Assembly: GCF_030270605.1 (NCBI RefSeq)
Contig: NZ_BSYJ01000001.1
Span: forward strand, 124,001-188,000
Source of the DNA: Biformimicrobium ophioploci
GTDB taxonomy: Bacteria; Pseudomonadota; Gammaproteobacteria; Pseudomonadales; Cellvibrionaceae
Length of the DNA stretch: 64,000 nt
Direction of reading: 5' to 3'
Shown here: positions 19,004 to 28,061 of the stretch, in pieces
Layout: the number at the start of each line of letters is the position of its first letter
How positions within the stretch are numbered: position 1 is the stretch's first letter
Notes under the pieces: model-generated
What the model saw: only the letters and a program-made list of their open reading frames with translations
Database searches by the model: none
What the model was told of the DNA's origin: nothing
Program-made: the position numbers and the translations under genes

Positions 19004-20992
19004 ATGATCCGTAAGCTGTTGATTGCCAACCGCGGTGAAATTGCCTGCCGCGTAATCCGTACCGCGCGCAGCATGGGCGTAAATACCGTCGCCGTCTATT
19101 CCGATGCTGATGCCAACGCGCTGCATGTGCAGATGGCCGATGAAGCCGTGCACCTGGGGCCCGCGCCTGCGCGCGAATCCTACCTCGATATCGAAAAGGT
19201 CATAGGCGCGGCCCAGAAAACCGGCGCCGATGCCATTCATCCCGGCTACGGATTCCTGTCCGAAAATGCGGACTTCTGCCGCGCCTGCGAGGCCGCCGGC
19301 ATTATCTTTGTCGGCCCCCCGACGGGCGCCATCGAGGCCATGGGCTCCAAATCCGCAGCCAAGCGCATTATGGAAGAGGCCAAGGTGCCCCTGGTGCCCG
19401 GTTACCACGGCGCCAATCAGGATCCGGGCGTGATCGAAGGACACGCAGAACGCATCGGTTACCCGGTGCTGTTGAAAGCCGCTGCCGGCGGCGGCGGCAA
19501 GGGCATGCGCCGCGTGGATCGTGCGCAGGACTTCATGGAAGCCCTCGAGGCGGCCAAGCGCGAGGCCCGCAACGCATTCAATGACGACATCATGCTGGTG
19601 GAACGCTATGTGCTGTCGCCGCGCCATGTGGAGATTCAGGTGTTCTGCGACAGCCACGGCAACGGTGTTTACCTGCACGAGCGCGACTGCTCCGTACAGA
19701 GACGCCACCAGAAAGTCGTAGAGGAAGCCCCCGCACCCGGCGTCAGCCCGGAATTGCGCGCGCGCATGGGTGAGGCCGCATTGCGCGCCGCCAAGGCCAT
19801 TGGCTATGTCGGCGCTGGCACCGTGGAATTCCTGCTCGACAGCCGCGGCGAGTTCTACTTCATGGAAATGAATACACGCCTGCAGGTGGAGCACCCGGTG
19901 ACCGAATTGATCACCGGCCAGGACCTGGTGCAATGGCAACTGCTGGTCGCTGGCGGCGAGGAGCTGCCCTTGCAGCAACAGGATATCCCCCTGATCGGCC
20001 ACGCCATGGAAGTACGCATCTATGCCGAGGACCCGGACAACGATTTCCTGCCGGCCACAGGCACCCTGTTGCGCCACTGCCCGCCGCAACAGGACGACAG
20101 TGTGCGCGTGGACACCGGTGTACAGAGCGGTGACGAGATCAGCGTCCACTACGACCCGATGATTTCCAAACTGATCGTACACGGCAGCAACCGTCGTGAG
20201 GCACTGGCCAAGCTTGACCGCGCGCTGCGCGAATACCAGATCGCGGGCCTGACCCACAATATCCCTTTCCTGCGCCGGGTCATCAACCACAGCGCCTTTG
20301 CCGGCAGCGCGGTAACCACCCACTTTATCGAGGAAAACGAAGCCGCCCTGCTCAAGGCCACGCGGGTGCTTTCCAGCGTCCAATTGGCCGGCATCGCCGC
20401 CTGCCTTGCCGCCCAGCGCACCGGCAACTGTGCGCTGCGGGCACCGGAGACTGACGCCCACTCTCCCTGGCATCAGGGTGACGCCTGGCGCAGCAACCTG
20501 ATGCCCACCCAGCAGGCCTGCATCGACTTCCACGGCGAGCGACACGAAATTCGTTTCACAGCCGGGGGCGGCCAGGTCCTCTGGCACAGCGGCGAGCACC
20601 AGGGCGAGATCCATACGCTCGCGGATGCGCAGGTGGCCATTGTCGATGGGCGCCGGGTCAATTTCACCCCGGTGCTGCACACCGGCGGTGGCACACTGTT
20701 TATCGATGGCACCCAGGTGGACTTCGCCATTGTGGAGCCGGACCTTGGCGAGTCCGGCGACGATGCCGGGCACGGCCTGAGCGCGCCCATGAACGGCACT
20801 ATTGTCAGCCTGCTGGTGGAGGCCGGCACGCCAGTGGAGGCGGACCAGCCGCTACTGGTGATGGAAGCCATGAAAATGGAACACACGCTACGCGCGCCAA
20901 AGGGCGGCACTGTGAAGCAGTACTTCTGCTCTGCCGGGGAGCTGGTAGACGGCGGCAGCCTGCTGGTGGATTTTGAGGAGGGCGAAGCATGA
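19004..20992 (+). CDS. liuD: Methylcrotonyl-CoA carboxylase, biotin carboxylase/carrier (alpha) subunit
   Basis: The 662-residue protein joins a biotin carboxylase (about 1-450; ATP-grasp loop [13 protein letters not shown], substrate-binding [18 protein letters not shown]) to a C-terminal biotinyl domain whose modified lysine lies in [11 protein letters not shown] (about residue 626). It carboxylates its own biotin with bicarbonate and ATP, then passes the CO2 to LiuB. Its stop overlaps the start of liuE by ATGA, which suggests translational coupling. Confidence 0.96.
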   Translation: MIRKLLIANRGEIACRVIRTARSMGVNTVAVYSDADANALHVQMADEAVHLGPAPARESYLDIEKVIGAAQKTGADAIHPGYGFLSENADFCRACEAAGIIFVGPPTGAIEAMGSKSAAKRIMEEAKVPLVPGYHGANQDPGVIEGHAERIGYPVLLKAAAGGGGKGMRRVDRAQDFMEALEAAKREARNAFNDDIMLVERYVLSPRHVEIQVFCDSHGNGVYLHERDCSVQRRHQKVVEEAPAPGVSPELRARMGEAALRAAKAIGYVGAGTVEFLLDSRGEFYFMEMNTRLQVEHPVTELITGQDLVQWQLLVAGGEELPLQQQDIPLIGHAMEVRIYAEDPDNDFLPATGTLLRHCPPQQDDSVRVDTGVQSGDEISVHYDPMISKLIVHGSNRREALAKLDRALREYQIAGLTHNIPFLRRVINHSAFAGSAVTTHFIEENEAALLKATRVLSSVQLAGIAACLAAQRTGNCALRAPETDAHSPWHQGDAWRSNLMPTQQACIDFHGERHEIRFTAGGGQVLWHSGEHQGEIHTLADAQVAIVDGRRVNFTPVLHTGGGTLFIDGTQVDFAIVEPDLGESGDDAGHGLSAPMNGTIVSLLVEAGTPVEADQPLLVMEAMKMEHTLRAPKGGTVKQYFCSAGELVDGGSLLVDFEEGEA

Positions 20993-21882
20993 ACCTGCCG
21001 GGAAGAGTCCAGATCGTCGAGATGGGGCCGCGCGACGGCCTGCAGAACGAACAGCAGCCAATTAGCGTTCAGCAGCGTATCGAACTGGTGAACCGCCTCT
21101 CGGCTACCGGCCTGCGCCGGATCGAGGCCGGCAGTTTCGTCAGCCCGAAATGGGTGCCGCAGATGGCGGCTTCCGATGAGGTTTTCACCGGGATCCAGCG
21201 CGCGGACGGTGTGCGCTACAGCGCGCTGACACCCAACATGAAGGGTTACGAAGGTGCACGTGCGGCAGGCGCCGAAGAGGTCGCGGTATTCGGTGCGGCC
21301 TCAGAGGCGTTCACCCGCAAGAATATCAACTGCTCCATCGCCGAGAGCCTGGAGCGCTTTGAGCCGGTGGTGGCTGCGGCGCGGGCCGATGGCATCCCGG
21401 TGCGGGGCTATGTTTCCTGCGTACTCGGCTGCCCCTACGAGGGAGAGGTCAGCGCAGGCAAGGTCGCGTTGGTCGCGGAAGCGCTGCACAACATGGGCTG
21501 CTACGAAGTCTCGCTGGGCGACACCATCGGTGTCGGCACCCCGGAGAAGGCCAAGGCCATGATCGAGGAGGTCGGCTTGCTGGTGCCACTGGAAAAGCTG
21601 GCAGTGCACTTCCACGATACCTACGGCCAGGCGCTGGCAAATATCTATGCCGCACTGCAGCTGGGCGTTAGCGTGGTCGACTCCGCCGTGGCAGGCCTCG
21701 GTGGCTGCCCCTACGCAAAGGGCGCGTCGGGCAACGTGGCCAGTGAGGATGTGGTCTATATGCTGCAGGGCATGGGTATAGAAACCGGCGTGGATCTGGA
21801 CAAGCTGATCGAGACGGGCAATTTCATTGCGCAGACACTCGGCCGCCCGAGCAACTCGCGGGTGGCACTGGCGCGTAGTTAG
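20989..21882 (+). CDS. liuE: Hydroxymethylglutaryl-CoA lyase
   Basis: It cleaves HMG-CoA to acetyl-CoA and acetoacetate, ending leucine degradation. The 297 residues carry [10 protein letters not shown] at the N-terminus and the HMG-CoA lyase signature [19 protein letters not shown] with the catalytic cysteine. It starts inside the liuD stop (ATGA). Its own stop overlaps the stop of the convergent batD-like gene by four bases, leaving no room for a terminator between the two operons. No acetoacetate-activating gene follows in the operon. Confidence 0.96.
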   Translation: MNLPGRVQIVEMGPRDGLQNEQQPISVQQRIELVNRLSATGLRRIEAGSFVSPKWVPQMAASDEVFTGIQRADGVRYSALTPNMKGYEGARAAGAEEVAVFGAASEAFTRKNINCSIAESLERFEPVVAAARADGIPVRGYVSCVLGCPYEGEVSAGKVALVAEALHNMGCYEVSLGDTIGVGTPEKAKAMIEEVGLLVPLEKLAVHFHDTYGQALANIYAALQLGVSVVDSAVAGLGGCPYAKGASGNVASEDVVYMLQGMGIETGVDLDKLIETGNFIAQTLGRPSNSRVALARS

Positions 21883-22943
21883 GAATTGCCTTGGGAAGCG
21901 CTGGCGCTGCCGCGCCAGGGGTTCAGCGGCTGCAGTGGTGGCCGCGGACCCGCATTCCGTTCACCAGGCTGCCTGCGTGCGGCCTCCCCTGAAGCCTCTT
22001 CCCGGGCCCGCCTCCATCGATAGACGCCGAGCCCGGCCAGCGCCAGCAGGCCGGCGGCCAGCAGCCAGCGAAACAGCGGCCGGCGCACCACCAGCGCCGG
22101 ATTGATACCGACCTTGATGGTTTTTTCCTCGAGGCGCGCCGTCTGCAACTGGCCGCTACCAAGATCCCACCAGCGCAGCTCTATCGCGGGCAGGGTATAG
22201 GTACCCGCGCGCGGAAAATGGTAAATCCAGTGTTCCTGGCGCTCCGCGCGCATCTCGCCGCGCTGGGTTTTGTCATTCACCCGTGGCTGGCCCTGCTGGA
22301 GCTGCACCCCTCTCAGCGGCCCTGGTCGCAACGGCGGAATCAACATCCCCAGGGTGCCGTCAGCGGCCATTTCGATACGGCGCTCCAGCGCATCGCCGGC
22401 GCGCAGGTCTTCACTCGACCAGCGCTCCTTTAGCGACAGGTCGTCCGCGACGATGATCATCTCCGCCACGCCGGGCACATAGTCCGCCTTGAATACCAGC
22501 GCCTCGGTCATCAGGGAAACAGGTATCCCCTGCTGCCCCACCCTGGTTGTGACTTCCAGCGCGGGCACTTCAAATGCCCCGGGCTTTTGCGGAAACAAAA
22601 AATATTCCTGGCGCTGGCCGGACCAGGTTTCCCCGCGTATTTTGCGATTCAGGTTCGTCTTGAAGCCTTTCTGCTGGTAGACGATCACATCCTCAATCGT
22701 GATTTCCGGAAATGCCGGCGCCTCGGCAAACCAGGTCCTGGTATAGAGGTCGATCGTCAAGCGATAGGCCTGATTGATAAAGCCGTCGAGTGGTTTCAGC
22801 GCAACCTCGACGAGGCTGCCTGGTTCTGGTTGTCCGGGATCTGCAGCCGCAGGAACCCGGTCCTGGGACAGCGCCGTAGGCGCAAAGAGGCCCAATAGAG
22901 CGCCCACAATCACGGGCAGAAAATTCCGCAACACCTTTGTCAT
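21879..22943 (-). CDS. BatD-like membrane protein (short form)
   Basis: Last gene of a seven-gene moxR/VWA operon. The 354-residue product has a signal peptide (about 1-26), an exported beta-rich region with an IEDVIVYQQ segment typical of BatD, and one membrane helix near 290-310 ([21 protein letters not shown]) followed by a basic Arg/Pro-rich tail. BatD proteins are often 500-600 residues, so this is a short version. Its role is unknown; Bat proteins have been linked to aerotolerance and envelope stress. It begins within the stop of the TPR gene (ATGA) and overlaps liuE by four bases at the 3' end. Confidence 0.75.
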   Translation of the reverse strand: MTKVLRNFLPVIVGALLGLFAPTALSQDRVPAAADPGQPEPGSLVEVALKPLDGFINQAYRLTIDLYTRTWFAEAPAFPEITIEDVIVYQQKGFKTNLNRKIRGETWSGQRQEYFLFPQKPGAFEVPALEVTTRVGQQGIPVSLMTEALVFKADYVPGVAEMIIVADDLSLKERWSSEDLRAGDALERRIEMAADGTLGMLIPPLRPGPLRGVQLQQGQPRVNDKTQRGEMRAERQEHWIYHFPRAGTYTLPAIELRWWDLGSGQLQTARLEEKTIKVGINPALVVRRPLFRWLLAAGLLALAGLGVYRWRRAREEASGEAARRQPGERNAGPRPPLQPLNPWRGSASASQGNS

Positions 22944-23605
22944 TGCCGCTCTCGCTCGGCCTGCTGATAACTGAACTTAGCGCGTAAAAAATCCGCCGGT
23001 GTCTGGGTAAGGTTGCGCATCCAGATTTCACTGGCAATTTCCTGCCCGGGCAAACCTTTTTCCTCCCCACCCTTGTTATCGCCGTTTTCGGATTTCTTGT
23101 CGGGGTCGAACTTGTACTCATCCGCCCCCAGGTCGCGCTCGGTAACGTCCTGCATCTCGCCTTCTTTAGATTTGTATTCCTTTCCCAGCACTTCCACCAG
23201 CTCCAGGTTTTCCTGCGCCTCAAACCAGTCGGGCTGCAGGTGCAGTGCCTTGCGATATGCAGCCGCTGCGCGCTTGTAATCCTCTGCATGGGCCAGCGCA
23301 TTGCCGGCACTGAAGTAACCCTGGGCCTCTGACAATTGACCGAACTGTTTTGCCGAACTGCGGAAACTCTGGCCGGCATACAGCGAGGTGGCTTTCCAGC
23401 GCGGGTCCTCGAAGTGCGAGGCAGCGCGCAGATAGCGATGCCGGGTGAAGGCGAGCCGGCCCTGCTGGTCCGCTGTCAGCCAGGGGTCCAGCCAGTCGGT
23501 GTCCGTGTCCAGCAGTGCATAGACCATCGGCCATAGCAATAGCCCAACCGCAACCAGTTGCACAATGCGCGCCTGCCGCCGGTACCGTGGCCCTGTCACT
23601 GCCAT
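22940..23605 (-). CDS. TPR membrane protein of the Bat operon (BatC/E-like)
   Basis: A 221-residue protein with one membrane helix near residues 14-32 (VQLVAVGLLLWPMVYALL) and a tetratricopeptide region (about 65-140), where YFSAGNALAHAEDYKRAAAAY is the clearest repeat. The C-terminal 70 residues are rich in Lys, Glu, Asp and Gly (DKKSENGDNKGGEEKG) and look disordered, as in BatC/E proteins. It overlaps the upstream VWA gene by 10 bases and the downstream batD-like gene by 4. TPR proteins here are thought to scaffold Bat complexes; no direct function is shown. Confidence 0.78.
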   Translation of the reverse strand: MAVTGPRYRRQARIVQLVAVGLLLWPMVYALLDTDTDWLDPWLTADQQGRLAFTRHRYLRAASHFEDPRWKATSLYAGQSFRSSAKQFGQLSEAQGYFSAGNALAHAEDYKRAAAAYRKALHLQPDWFEAQENLELVEVLGKEYKSKEGEMQDVTERDLGADEYKFDPDKKSENGDNKGGEEKGLPGQEIASEIWMRNLTQTPADFLRAKFSYQQAERERQ

Positions 23606-24558
23606 CGCAACACCATCCCGCGCCGGAACCAGAACAGCAGCAACAGTACAATCGGCCAGGTGAGCCAGTAGCCGCTGTCTTTCCAGGCCAGCGCATCGTC
23701 ACGGGCGGCGGTTTCGCTGGCACGCTTGCGCGCAAATGCAACGATGCGCTCCACATCGCTATCGTCCGCCGCCTGGGCCATGAATTGCCCGCCCGCCGAG
23801 CGTACAGATTCCCGCACTGTGGCCCTGTCGATTGTTGTTTCCACGTCGCGCGGCAGTGTCACCTCGTCGGAGACAATCCCCGCCTCAGTGCCGAAAAGCC
23901 AGTACGACCAGGGGACACCCACCTCCTTGCCGCTGGCCGCTGAAGTGACCGACTCAAAGCCATCCCCCATGACGATCACTGCCCCCTGCTGTTCCTGTGC
24001 GAGCTCCGCCGCCATAGTCAGGGCGCTGGCCGGTGATTTACCCGGAACCGGCATGATGTCGGGACGCAACTCGTCCAGGTACTGGCGCAACAACGCCGCA
24101 TCTTCAGTCGGCGGTAACACCCAGTGTGCACTGCCGGCAAATACCACCAACCCGTGTGCGGCGCCCTTGCGCGCATCCAGCAGGCTACGGATCTTGAGCC
24201 GCGCCAGCGCCAGCCGGCTGGGGCGCACGTCATCTGCTCGCATGGAATCTGTCAGTTGCAGTGCGATCACCAGCGGCGCCTCCTGCGGACTGGTAGGCAG
24301 CGGCTGCTTGCTCCAGCTGGGGCCGGCAACGGCAACCGCAATCACTGCAAAGGTGCCGATGAACAGCGCCAGCGGCAACCAGCTGGCTGCACCGGACGGG
24401 GTGATCACCAGGTGTTGCAGCAGCTCCGGCGAAATATACCCGCGCCACGGATTGTCACTGTCACGACGGCGGCGATAGTAGAGCGCCAGCGCGAGTGCCA
24501 GCGGCAGCAACAGCAGCGCCCACGGCCTGAGAAAGTGAAAGGCGGCGAGATCAGGCAT
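23596..24558 (-). CDS. VWA-domain protein, BatB-like, with degenerate MIDAS
   Basis: A 320-residue membrane protein with N-terminal hydrophobic segments (about 9-25 and 55-78), a von Willebrand factor A domain (about 88-280) and a C-terminal membrane helix (WLTWPIVLLLLFWF). The metal-ion-dependent adhesion site that should read DxSxS is ALQLTDSMRADD, so the first Asp is lost, unlike in the neighbouring VWA protein. It may still bind partners without metal. It overlaps its neighbours by 8 and 10 bases. Confidence 0.85.
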   Translation of the reverse strand: MPDLAAFHFLRPWALLLLPLALALALYYRRRRDSDNPWRGYISPELLQHLVITPSGAASWLPLALFIGTFAVIAVAVAGPSWSKQPLPTSPQEAPLVIALQLTDSMRADDVRPSRLALARLKIRSLLDARKGAAHGLVVFAGSAHWVLPPTEDAALLRQYLDELRPDIMPVPGKSPASALTMAAELAQEQQGAVIVMGDGFESVTSAASGKEVGVPWSYWLFGTEAGIVSDEVTLPRDVETTIDRATVRESVRSAGGQFMAQAADDSDVERIVAFARKRASETAARDDALAWKDSGYWLTWPIVLLLLFWFRRGMVLRWQ

Positions 24559-25546
24559 TTTTGATACTCCCCGTTTTGCGCAGGCTCAGTAGCGCCTGCA
24601 GCGACTGGAACAGCAGGGCCGCCAGTGCTGCCACCAGCAGCGGCAGGTAATACAGCTCCGTGCGTGGCCGGTAATATTCCTGCGCAAACTGCGCCGGTTC
24701 GAGCGCATCCAGGCGCTGGTAAACTGGCGCCAGGTCCGCGCCCTTGAGCGCATGGAAGTACTGGCCACCGGTGGCATCGGTAATTGCTCGCATGGCATCC
24801 ACGTCCAGCGCTTCCTCGCCTGCCGCAGCCGGGTCGCCCACCGCGACCACATGAATCACGATATCCTTGCTCGCGGCAATCCTCGCGGCCTCGCCGGGCG
24901 GCACACGGCTGCCCGAGTCGTTGCCGTCCGTCAGCAAAATCAGGGTGCGCTGCTGCGCATCGGCACTGTCAAAATGCTGCACTGCCTTGCCAATGGCATC
25001 TCCCAGCATGGTCTTGGGACCCGCCATGCCCACCTCTGACTCACTCAGCAGGCGCAGAAAAACGGCCGTATCTGCGCTGAATGGCGCCTGTACAAAGGGT
25101 GAGGAACCGAAGACCAGCAGCCCCAACCTGTCGCCCTCTCGACGGGAAACGAAGTCCGCCAGCACTTTTTTGACACCGTCGATACGCCGCAGCGTCTTTC
25201 CGGAGGCATCGATAAAATCCTCGGTGTCCATGGAGCCCGACAGGTCCACCGCGAGCATCATGTCACGACCACTGGACTCCACCGGAACCGGCTCTCCCAG
25301 CCACTGTGGTCGCGCGCAGGCCAGCACCACCAGCAACCAAAGAATGCCAACCTGCAGCCACTGCGGCCATTGCCGCGTCAGCACCACCGCGCCCTCACCC
25401 GGGCGCTGGCGGGACAGACGTGCAAGGCGGGTAAAGAACGGCGCCTGTACAACAGTCTGCGTGGTGGTATGCGCTGGCACCAGCCAGTGCACAAGCAGCG
25501 GCAGGGGCAAAAGCAGGAGGGCCCAGGGCCAGGCAAAACTGATCAC
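24551..25546 (-). CDS. VWA-domain protein, BatA-like
   Basis: A 331-residue inner-membrane protein with helices near residues 5-18 and 62-80, a VWA domain with an intact MIDAS (MLAVDLSGSMDTEDF, then later Thr/Asp residues in LLTDGNDSGS), and a final helix near 305-322. The BatA/BatB architecture is two helices, VWA domain, one helix. It starts within the stop of the DUF4381 gene (ATGA), consistent with tight coupling in the operon. Confidence 0.9.
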   Translation of the reverse strand: MISFAWPWALLLLPLPLLVHWLVPAHTTTQTVVQAPFFTRLARLSRQRPGEGAVVLTRQWPQWLQVGILWLLVVLACARPQWLGEPVPVESSGRDMMLAVDLSGSMDTEDFIDASGKTLRRIDGVKKVLADFVSRREGDRLGLLVFGSSPFVQAPFSADTAVFLRLLSESEVGMAGPKTMLGDAIGKAVQHFDSADAQQRTLILLTDGNDSGSRVPPGEAARIAASKDIVIHVVAVGDPAAAGEEALDVDAMRAITDATGGQYFHALKGADLAPVYQRLDALEPAQFAQEYYRPRTELYYLPLLVAALAALLFQSLQALLSLRKTGSIKNA

Positions 25547-26085
25547 CAGGGCCCCTCATTTGCCATGTGCTGACGTATCCAGCCGCGACACTTCTGCAAT
25601 AGCGGTGCGATGCCCTTCGATCCCGTATATCCCGCGGGCATGACTGCCAGCTGATGCAACAAGTCCAGGTCGCCACGGTCAAAGTGCCCGCCCGCCCAGG
25701 TGCGATTCAGGAACGCAGCCCAGTCCGCCCCGGTCAGCCCGGCAACGGCCGGACGGCCGAAGCTGTGCAACGCGACGCGTTTTAGAATGGCCGGCAGTGG
25801 CGCGTAGCCATGCGCATCCACCGGCAGTGCATCGAGCTCACGCAGCGCGGCGCGGCGATAGGCGTTGAAACGCCACATACGGTACAGGCACCACAGCTTC
25901 CACAGCAGGAGCAGCAATACCGCCAGCACCGGCATCCACCAGCCCCAGGACTGTGGCAGCATGGAGACCGGCTCAGGCACTGTGATCTCATGCAGCCTGG
26001 TGAGCCAGTCGTTGCCGAAGTCCGCATCGACAAAATCCGGCTTTTCCGGCGGTGGCGATATTTGCACGGGCGCATCCTGTTGCAT
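25543..26085 (-). CDS. DUF4381 membrane protein of the Bat operon
   Basis: A 180-residue protein with a single membrane helix near residues 45-65 (WMPVLAVLLLLLWKLWCLY) and a small cytoplasmic helical domain containing AALRELDAL and GADWAAFLNRTW. The pattern and place between the DUF58 and VWA genes are those of DUF4381 proteins. The frame is open to 26163, but ATG 26085 is used because it overlaps the DUF58 stop as ATGA. Function unknown. Confidence 0.82.
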   Translation of the reverse strand: MQQDAPVQISPPPEKPDFVDADFGNDWLTRLHEITVPEPVSMLPQSWGWWMPVLAVLLLLLWKLWCLYRMWRFNAYRRAALRELDALPVDAHGYAPLPAILKRVALHSFGRPAVAGLTGADWAAFLNRTWAGGHFDRGDLDLLHQLAVMPAGYTGSKGIAPLLQKCRGWIRQHMANEGPW

Positions 26086-27005
26086 CAGCGCTGCCTCAGT
26101 ATCGCCCGCAGTTGCTGTGCGGCAGGCCGTTCCGTCGACAGGGCCAGCACCGGCACACCCCATCCCAGCAAAAGATCTCTTGCGCGCTGCAGACGGCTGT
26201 TGAATGCAGCCTCATATTTTTCCCGGAGCGCTGAACTGCGCCCATCCACGGAAATCTGCACCCGCCCATCGGTAACCGGTAGCCGCGCCTCCTGTGGCAG
26301 GTGCAACTCCAGCGGGTCAAACACAAAGACCAGCAGCAGATCATTGTGGCGCGCGATCGCTTGCAGCAAGGCCGCGGTCTCTGTATCAGCACCATGGAAG
26401 TCAGAAATCACACACACCTGGGCGTCGTGGCGAGCCAGGTGCTGCAGGCGCGTCAGCATCTGGTTGAGTCGGCCGGCATCCGGTGGCGTGCCAACTTCCA
26501 GTTGTCGTGCCTGCTCACAGATATTCGCGAGGATGAAATTCACATGGGCGGTGCTGCGGCGCGGCACAAAGTGACGGATATCGGGATCCGTTGCCAGCAC
26601 CGCACCTACGCGATCACCGACCGACAGGCTGTACCAGCCAAGCAGTGCAGCGGCCTCCGCCGCAACCACCGACTTCATACTTTTGCGACTGCCAAAAAAC
26701 ATGGATACACGCAGGTCCAGCGCGAGAATGGTGGGGCGTTCGCGCTCCTCGTTATAGACACGAATATGCGGCTTGCCCAGGCGGCGGGTCACCTTCCAGT
26801 CCATATAGCGCACATCGTCACCGGGGCGGTAGTGACGCAGCTCCTCAAAGTCGAGACCGCGGCCGCGCATCCGCGCTGCATGCTGGCCGAGCAGTATATT
26901 GTGCAGCGGCATATGGGGTCGCAAGCGGAAACCCCGCGCCAGAGCGCGCAGCTGCACCAGGTGTTCAAGACTCGGGTATACGCTATCCGGTGTGGGGGTT
27001 TGCAT
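26085..27005 (-). CDS. DUF58 domain protein
   Basis: A 306-residue protein with the DUF58 signature region GRGLDFEELRHYRPGDDVRYMDWKVT split around residues 46-75 and a VWA-like C-terminal fold (LALDLRVSMFFGSR). DUF58 proteins accompany MoxR ATPases and Bat VWA proteins and probably act with them; molecular function is not known. It lies 34 bases after moxR and overlaps the DUF4381 start. Confidence 0.9.
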   Translation of the reverse strand: MQTPTPDSVYPSLEHLVQLRALARGFRLRPHMPLHNILLGQHAARMRGRGLDFEELRHYRPGDDVRYMDWKVTRRLGKPHIRVYNEERERPTILALDLRVSMFFGSRKSMKSVVAAEAAALLGWYSLSVGDRVGAVLATDPDIRHFVPRRSTAHVNFILANICEQARQLEVGTPPDAGRLNQMLTRLQHLARHDAQVCVISDFHGADTETAALLQAIARHNDLLLVFVFDPLELHLPQEARLPVTDGRVQISVDGRSSALREKYEAAFNSRLQRARDLLLGWGVPVLALSTERPAAQQLRAILRQR

Positions 27006-27039
27006 GATACTGCGCTTTCACAGTCACCGCTGGTCGCCG

Positions 27040-28005
27040 CTAGACAGCAACCGCCACCTGTCCAAGCAGCTCGTCGATTAACTGTTCGGAATCCACGCCC
27101 TGCGCCTCCGCTTCATAATGCAGGATCAGCCGGTGCCTGAGCACGGGATGCGCCACGCTGCGAATATCATCCGGCTCTACCTGGTGTCGTCCCTGCAACC
27201 AGGCATTGGCTCGCGCGCAGCGATCCATGGCAATGCTCGCCCGCGGACTCACGCCCACCTTGAGCCAGTCCGGCAGCCGACCACCAAATTCCTCGGGGCG
27301 CCGGGTCGCCGCCACCAGACCCACGATATAGCGTTCCATCGCCTCAGATATGGCCACTTCCCTGATCTGCCGCCTGGCCTCAAGCACCGAGTCCACCGCA
27401 ACCGGCTGTACCGTGCCAGCCGTGCCGCCCTCTTCGCCGCGCACCAGCCGCATCACTCTCAGTTCGTTGTCATCATCCGGGTAATCTATGCGGACCTTCA
27501 TCAGGAAGCGATCCAGCTGCGCCTCCGGCAATGGGTAGGTGCCCTCTTGCTCAATCGGGTTCTGCGTCGCCATTACCAGGAACAGTGCCGGTAATTTGTG
27601 GGTCTTGCCTGCCACCGTAACCTGGCGCTCTTCCATGGCTTCCAGCAGGGAGGACTGGACTTTGGCAGGCGCGCGGTTGATTTCATCGGCGAGTACCACC
27701 GAATTGAAAACCGGACCGGGCTGGAATGACAGGGTCTCGCGACCGCCCTCGGAATGGTAAACCTCGGTACCGGTGACATCCGATGGCAACAGGTCCGGCG
27801 TGAACTGAATGCGCCCGAAGGGCGCGTCCAGCGCTGCCGCCAGTGCCTTGATCGCGCGGGTCTTGGCGCTGCCCGGCAGCCCCTCCAGTAACAGGTGCCC
27901 GTCCGCGAGCATCGCCAGCAACAGCTTGTCGACCAGGTCTTCCTGCCCGAGCACCGCGTTTTGCATCGTCGCCCGCAGGCGCAGGATTTCCTTGTGTGCT
28001 TCCAT
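27040..28005 (-). CDS. MoxR-family AAA+ ATPase
   Basis: First gene of the operon and 321 residues long. It has Walker A GLPGSAKT (about 40-47), Walker B VVLADEIN (about 102-109), the sensor segment MATQNPIEQEGTYPLPEAQLDRF and the C-terminal AAA lid with GVSPRASIAM. MoxR ATPases act as chaperone-like partners of VWA proteins, which fits the downstream genes. I chose ATG 28005 after GGAGAG; the frame is open to 28032. The upstream terminator of the sulfatase gene sits 9 bases before this start, so the moxR promoter must overlap it or read-through must occur. Confidence 0.93.
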   Translation of the reverse strand: MEAHKEILRLRATMQNAVLGQEDLVDKLLLAMLADGHLLLEGLPGSAKTRAIKALAAALDAPFGRIQFTPDLLPSDVTGTEVYHSEGGRETLSFQPGPVFNSVVLADEINRAPAKVQSSLLEAMEERQVTVAGKTHKLPALFLVMATQNPIEQEGTYPLPEAQLDRFLMKVRIDYPDDDNELRVMRLVRGEEGGTAGTVQPVAVDSVLEARRQIREVAISEAMERYIVGLVAATRRPEEFGGRLPDWLKVGVSPRASIAMDRCARANAWLQGRHQVEPDDIRSVAHPVLRHRLILHYEAEAQGVDSEQLIDELLGQVAVAV

Positions 28006-28013
28006 CTCTCTCC

Positions 28014-28040
28014 AATAAAAAGGCCCGCACAATGCGGGCC
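28014..28040 (-). terminator. Rho-independent terminator of the sulfatase gene
   Basis: GGCCCGCA/TGCGGGCC (28022-28029 with 28033-28040) forms an 8-bp stem with a 3-base loop, followed on the minus strand by TTTTTATT. It lies between the sulfatase stop (28062) and the moxR start (28005). Confidence 0.85.
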
Positions 28041-28061
28041 GATTTGGTTGAGCGCCTCGAA

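Noticed and set aside
18869-20773. 634-codon open frame on the minus strand opposite liuD
   Set aside because: liuD has clear biotin carboxylase and biotinyl motifs; the antisense frame has no recognisable domain and is open because of GC-rich codon bias.
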